From the NCBI GenBank assembly GCA_023374045.1, contig JAIOTZ010000248.1, positions 1-64,000 on the forward strand: 64,000 bases of DNA, read 5' to 3'. The notes below the pieces were generated by a model. It did not search any database, was not told the DNA's origin, and saw only the letters and a list, made by a program, of their open reading frames with translations. This stretch comes from Limonium bicolor (taxonomy: Eukaryota; Streptophyta; Magnoliopsida; Caryophyllales; Plumbaginaceae). Shown here in pieces: positions 59,293-64,000 of this stretch. Numbering within the stretch: position 1 is the stretch's first letter; each line of letters starts with the position of its first letter. Both the position numbers and the translations under genes were made by a program.

Positions 59293-62200
59293 TGAAATAC
59301 CCCCAACCTAGTTTATTTGTTTAAACACTACACTAAAAGGTGTAGTAAGACTAAAAAGTCTTAAAACATTAGTAAACAATTTAAAAACATAAAAACACAA
59401 TCAATAAAGGCCAAAATGTGCTCTAAGCTTGGATAATCTTGGTTAAGACCTAATAAGCTTATCAAGACTTCATTTATATATTAATGAATAAATAAAACCA
59501 ATTACCAAAGAAACCAAGCTTGAAAACAAGTTAAAACACAAAATGTGCTTTAAGGAGTCTTGAAGCACGTTTTTGAAAATTTGTCTTGTAATGAGTTTTT
59601 GAATGGCTAAATGTCCATCATTACTCTTTAATTAATATGTGTACTACTTAGTATCACATTTGGAAGTCTATATCAATGAGAAATCAAAAATTTCACATCT
59701 ATGGTGCCTTGTTTTAGTGAATAGTAACTAAAATAAGCTAGTTTTAACATATGTTTATATAAGTAATTAAATTGCCCAACAAGACAAAATACCCTTATTA
59801 TAATAATAGGGGCCGGTTTTCTTATAAGGGATGAGTCCCCCTTGTTAATTTGATAAGATAGAAATTGATAAAGTAAATCACTATTTAATTTTACTTAAAT
59901 ATCTAAACAAACTAAATCTTCTTCATTCTCTCATTTCTCTTGTTCCCACCGTCTTCTACCTTCCTTCTTGCTCTCATTCACGGTTTGCTACAGCCCACAC
60001 CAAAACTCCATCTTTGACCACTTATATCTCTTAGCTCATTTGCCAAATCAAATTCTAAGACACCATTCTCTTTCTCTCTCATCAAGCTCTTCAATCCTAT
60101 CTTCTCAAAATCTCAAGAGCTCCATTTTGGTGCCAAGAAGAATCTCCATGGGAGGAGCTTGAGCTCATCTTTCACATATTGTTGTTATCCATTGCTTCTA
60201 GGTAAGGAACTCAAAGAAAAATAACATTTCCTTCATGTTTGTGTGTTGTCGAAAATCACCATTGTGGTGTCTTTACCTTGCTTGTTTTAGCTTCATTTGA
60301 ATCTTCCAAGGGCTTGGTGGAGTCCTCTCTTGTTACATATCCAAACTCTCTTTCCATTCCAAGGTAAAACAATCATCTTAATGCTTTAAAATAATATATG
60401 TAACTAGGGTTTACAATGAGGTGAAGCATAAAGCTTGTATACTCATTTATCATTTGTATAATGTTTAGAAGTTGACAAGCAACTAAAAGCCTTGCCAATT
60501 TAGTCAAGGAAACAAGAAAGAAGTTTTTGAGGAAAAGAGGTAAATATGCTAACCTAATGTGGTTTAAAGTCTTAGGAGAAATGAGCTTATATTGCTTATG
60601 AAAATGACTTATGGAGCCAATGGTAAATGACTTAGAAGAATGATCTCAAGGGCTTAGTTAAAGTAAAGACATATGTATTGTTGATTGTATTTGCAGGTCA
60701 AAGGCAAATATAATGTGGGAAATTCAGTGTTTATGGTTTATGCACTTTAAGGGCCTAAGAGCCATGTTATTTAAGGGCCTAAGTGCCGAGCAATTTAAAT
60801 AATGCACTATATTATGATGTAGTGTAGTTTGGGTGAAATTTGTGTATAAGAAGGTTGTTGATGGATTTAAGTGTTCTTGGATGTTCAATGGTGAAAACTA
60901 TGTGCTTTGGTGTGACAAGATGTTAGTAGAACCATGTCAAAAAAATTAGGTAATAGATAGAAGTTTTAAGTGTCTAAATGAGTTTAGGTGAACTAGGAAG
61001 TGTTAAAAGTGACTAGGTATATTACTAGGGAAAGAAGGTGTATTAAGGTGTTTTTAGAGTACAAGAAGAACTTAGGCACTATCTTAGAGATTGTAGAAAT
61101 CAAATGAGTGTTTTGGAATACACCAAAGTCATTTTGGAGTGTGTTGAGACTTATGCAACTTTGGTAAACTAGGAGAAAGTATGAACTTGTGAAGGGATTT
61201 CAAGAATGGCATAAGGGAATTTGGTTTGTAAGGAAACATGCTTGAAAGATGATGTTAATGGAGAGGAGAATACTTTGGCATAATGGTTATTATAGGCATG
61301 AACACCACTTGGAAATCTAAGAGAAAACATTATAAGTGTTAGGAGTTTTAGTAAGAAATGAACAAGTGTTTAAGAGTGTAGAAAATGAACTTTCCTACAC
61401 GTCCGAACTTCCGTCCGAATTTGGAAGTCCGGACGTGCCCTGTTGCGTTAAGCTTTCTGAGTCTCGGCCACTGTCCGAACTTCTGTCTGACCCTTGAAGT
61501 TCGGACACGCCATCGCTTTTCTCTGATTTTTCCTCGACCTATGTCCGAACTTAGGAAAATCGGACACAAGTTCGGACATACGTTTGGGCTTACCCTTTGA
61601 GTCTCGACTTGCGTCCGAACTTGGGAAGCTCGGACACAAGTTCGGACAGGCCACTGTGTTGGCCAAAAATGTTATTTAAGACTAGAAAACGTTGTCTAAA
61701 AATGGTGATTAGTTAGTAATGATGATGTGAGGTTGTCTAAGACATGTTAGGTGAGTTTAATGACAATTAAAAGGTGAAAGGTTATAACAAGCGTGAAAAT
61801 AAAATAACTAGTTACGTGAAGTATTAAGTTAACAACGAACTAGTGCGTTAATTACCGACGTTACTGAATGTGTATAGGATTCTCCAACGGTGGAAACCAG
61901 TCGAGCAAGGACCAAGGTATGGTTTTCTTGCAGTCTGTTGTCTACCGGTTTACACCGGCTTGTGTGTTGTTTTGTTTTTCTGTGTGTTTATGACCTTGTA
62001 AGACTTAAATCATGTAACGAGTTTACAGTTGTTAAATATTATTACATTGTTAAGTATGACTCTCTCTTCCCTTGTGTGTGTCTAACAAGACTTAACCTAT
62101 TGTGTGTGATTGGTTCATTGAGTTCAATGTTGAACTTCTAACAAGTGCTAACGGGGGAAGTGAGGAGTCCGGTCTGTTCCGGCCACGCGTGTGAGTATGG

Positions 62201-63057
62201 GAGTCGATGTCATAACCGGTTCGATTCTCTTTGTATGTTATGGTTGTTTTCCAATTTGGTTTCCAACCTTCCCTTTAGCTTAACCAAGGCAATTTTACTG
62301 ACTCACGTCGGGCCACAGGGGCATACTATGTGTTGTTTCGGTGTGCTGGATCACTATATCCGAGGCACCTTGTGTTAAGTTATCCGTTCAATCTAACAAG
62401 GCGGTAACGAGTTATGTAACGAGCTTAGCATGAGTATGGCAACATTCTCTAGGCTCTCCATGGGAACTAATTGTATTGGTTCACTTCCTAAAAGGAATTG
62501 TTCTTGTATGTTATGTGTGATGTTGTGTACAATACCCATGTTATGATATGTATATGTTGTATGTTTTTAAAAGAATGCCATGTCATCATGACAATTAGTT
62601 GCTCGTATCCCGGTAGCCGATGGCTGCGCGTTAACCATACCAGCCAAGGGTTGCTGACCCCTCGGGGGCTCCATATTTCTTTTACTGCAGGATGAGGATC
62701 GAAGAAGCAGAATGGCTTTAGATTCTAGGATGCAGGATTACTTTTGATTACTTTTGGATGTTAAGCCCGGGATGCGCCTGTGCTCCCGTGGCAATATATT
62801 TTGGTACCATTGTATACTGTGACGGTTGTTGGTGTACAGTTTACAGTTATGAATGTAGCAACAAACTCGGTATTTTGTTAATGTATTAAAAGTTATTAGT
62901 TCTATGCTCGGGAGTCTGATCATCAGACCGATACGCTTGTATTTATTCTGCCTTGTTAACCACGTGGGTGGTTAACGGCGTTGTAGCACCGAATCGTTTA
63001 GTTGTTAATTCCTGCTGCGATTTCAAGTATTGTTAAGTGCGTAGTAGGGGTGTTACA
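59293..63057 (+). repeat. 3' LTR of element IV
   Basis: 3765 bp, tgaaataccccc to ggggtgttaca, uninterrupted. It reproduces the split 5' LTR and shows the original sequence at the copia target (gataga-agttttaag near 60958). Contains the hairpin array (61400-61650), gccacgcgtg at 62181, the gacccctcgggggc hairpin at 62656 with tttactgcag, catcagaccgatac at 62920 and gttaaccacgtgggtggttaac at 62954. Confidence 0.92.
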
Positions 63058-63330
63058 TATACTGTATTGAACTTATGGAGTATTGTAATGAATGGGAAGT
63101 TCTAGTATTTGAATTGGTAACTGGAGTATGTATTGTAAGTGTGTAGTACTCGGATATTCCGGTCCATCAGACCGATGCTGTATGTAGTAGTAGTAGTAGC
63201 CTTGTTAGTCACGTGGGTGGCTAACGGCATTGTATCACCCGCCGTTGAGTATGTAAGTATCCGCTGCGTGAGTCTGGATTGTATAAGGAGATTGGACGGT
63301 AATGACAGTATTAGCGGTAGGGGTGTTACA
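63058..63330 (+). repeat. LTR B, remaining 3' part
   Basis: Begins with the target duplication tatac and continues the LTR broken at 34480 to its end aggggtgttaca. The inverse of 14510-14782. A tagtagtagtagtag run at 63186 marks a small microsatellite. Confidence 0.9.
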
Positions 63331-64000
63331 TCTTCGCAAAGAGATTCAACTCCACTAAGGAATTGATCTCCAGGCTTCTTCAGTATGTCTGCACCAAGAG
63401 AGGATAAGATCATTGTCTTGCATTGGTTGACCAATCCTTTGTAGAACAACTGAGATAGTTGTTCCTTGGTGAGGCCGTGGTGTGGACATGTGCGCAGCAA
63501 CCCTTTGAATCTGTCCCAAGTCTCACAGATGTTCTCCGAGCTAGGTTGTCTAAAGTTGTAAATGTCGCCGATCATCTCCAGGGTGCGACTAGGGGGCATG
63601 AATTTGTCATAAAACTTGGTTGCCATGTCCTCCCATGTGGTGATGGTACTGGGAATTAGACTGTGGTACCACTTGCTGGCGTTCCCCATAAGGCTATGGG
63701 GAAAGAGGGAAAGTCTGGCGTATTGGAGGACATTGTTTGTGGAGGTTAGGATGTTTGTATGTTGTAGAAATTTGGTGATGTGGAGCAAGGCATCGTCCGG
63801 GTTTGTACCGTCGAACATACCCAACTCCTTAATGCATCGGATTTGATGATATGGCTTAAGTTTTTTGCCATTCATCGTATTCGTTTTGTGGAAGGAGAGG
63901 GAGGTCGATTGCGGGCTTTTGGCCTTGGTTAGAAGGCCGGTTTTATATTTCGGACGGTAGGTGCTGCCATTGATGTAGGAGGTAGGTGTTGTGATTTCTT
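63331..64000 (-). pseudogene. gag: Tat/Athila-type Ty3/gypsy gag, interrupted by LTR B
   Basis: Minus-strand frame, open from the window edge through MNGKK at 63875 down to the LTR border at 63331. Motifs: GMFDGTNPDDALLHITKFLQ, ARLSLFPHSLMGNASKWYHS, STITTWEDMATKFYDKF, RQPSSENICETWDRFKGLLR and CPHHGLTKEQLSQLFYKGL. This is the Retrotrans_gag capsid domain in the form found in Athila and Tat/Ogre elements. No frameshift is visible in the roughly 220 codons present. The protein is cut by the LTR insertion. Its start lies beyond the window. Confidence 0.88.

Larger units (their letters stand above)
34481..63057 (+). mobile_element. Element IV: complete Ty3/gypsy chromovirus with gag introns and AlkB
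   Basis: Both ends are present: tgaaatacccc at 34481 and ggggtgttaca at 63057, flanked by the 5-bp duplication tatac (34476-34480, 63058-63062). LTR A, the uninterrupted homologue of the target LTR, confirms the empty site. The 5' LTR is 34481-36168 plus 46244-48353 and the 3' LTR is 59293-63057. Order of domains: primer site, gag with introns, AlkB, protease, reverse transcriptase, RNase H, integrase, chromodomain. It has been invaded by a copia element and by a solo LTR. The two LTRs look highly similar in the parts I compared. Confidence 0.92.

Overview
This window is nuclear DNA of a flowering plant, probably one with a large, repeat-rich genome. The evidence is nested LTR retrotransposons with plant initiator-Met tRNA primer sites (TGGTATCAGAGC), Ty3/gypsy chromoviruses, Ty1/copia elements, a Tat/Athila-type gag and a plant LINE remnant. 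I cannot name the species. No rRNA, tRNA, CRISPR or bacterial features were seen. Almost every coding region carries frameshifts or stops.

Layout. 1-1409 is the 3' part of a long LTR. 1410-6508 holds a candidate CACTA transposon containing a LINE fragment, then a copia LTR on the minus strand. 6510-14509 is the only non-transposon stretch with coding signal. It is a tandem array with a period of about 1.25 kb (four units plus a displaced partial one), each encoding a small membrane plus coiled-coil protein I do not recognise, and most units are broken. From 14510 to the end there is one stack of nested retrotransposons: LTR A (minus, 14510-17161), chromovirus II (minus, 17162-24486), a very long solo-like LTR D (24487-30228), and the 3' tail and LTR of element III (plus, 30229-34480 and 63058-63330). 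Element III's LTR was invaded by a complete chromovirus IV (plus, 34481-63057, target duplication tatac). Element IV was itself invaded by a copia element (36169-46237) and by a solo LTR (53178-57740). The copia 3' LTR was invaded by another solo LTR (41092-45737). The whole stack sits in a Tat/Athila-type gag on the minus strand (63331-64000).

Main discovery. Elements II and IV are two copies of one chromovirus family, and both carry an AlkB-type 2-oxoglutarate/Fe(II) dioxygenase domain between the gag zinc knuckles and the protease. It resembles plant ALKBH1-like proteins and keeps the HxD, distal His and RxNxTxRQ signatures. In element IV the gag region is broken by three phase-consistent introns. 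The third donor can join, in the same phase, either an acceptor leading into the AlkB exon, which ends in its own stop, or an acceptor leading into protease-pol. Retaining the intron gives Gag alone. One junction could therefore yield Gag, Gag-AlkB and Gag-Pol.

A second unusual signal is architectural. Six LTRs of different sequence, including both LTRs of element IV, carry a cluster of four or five GC-rich hairpins repeating every 50-80 bp. The stem sequences differ between families but stay self-complementary. The LTRs also share short modules near their 3' ends.
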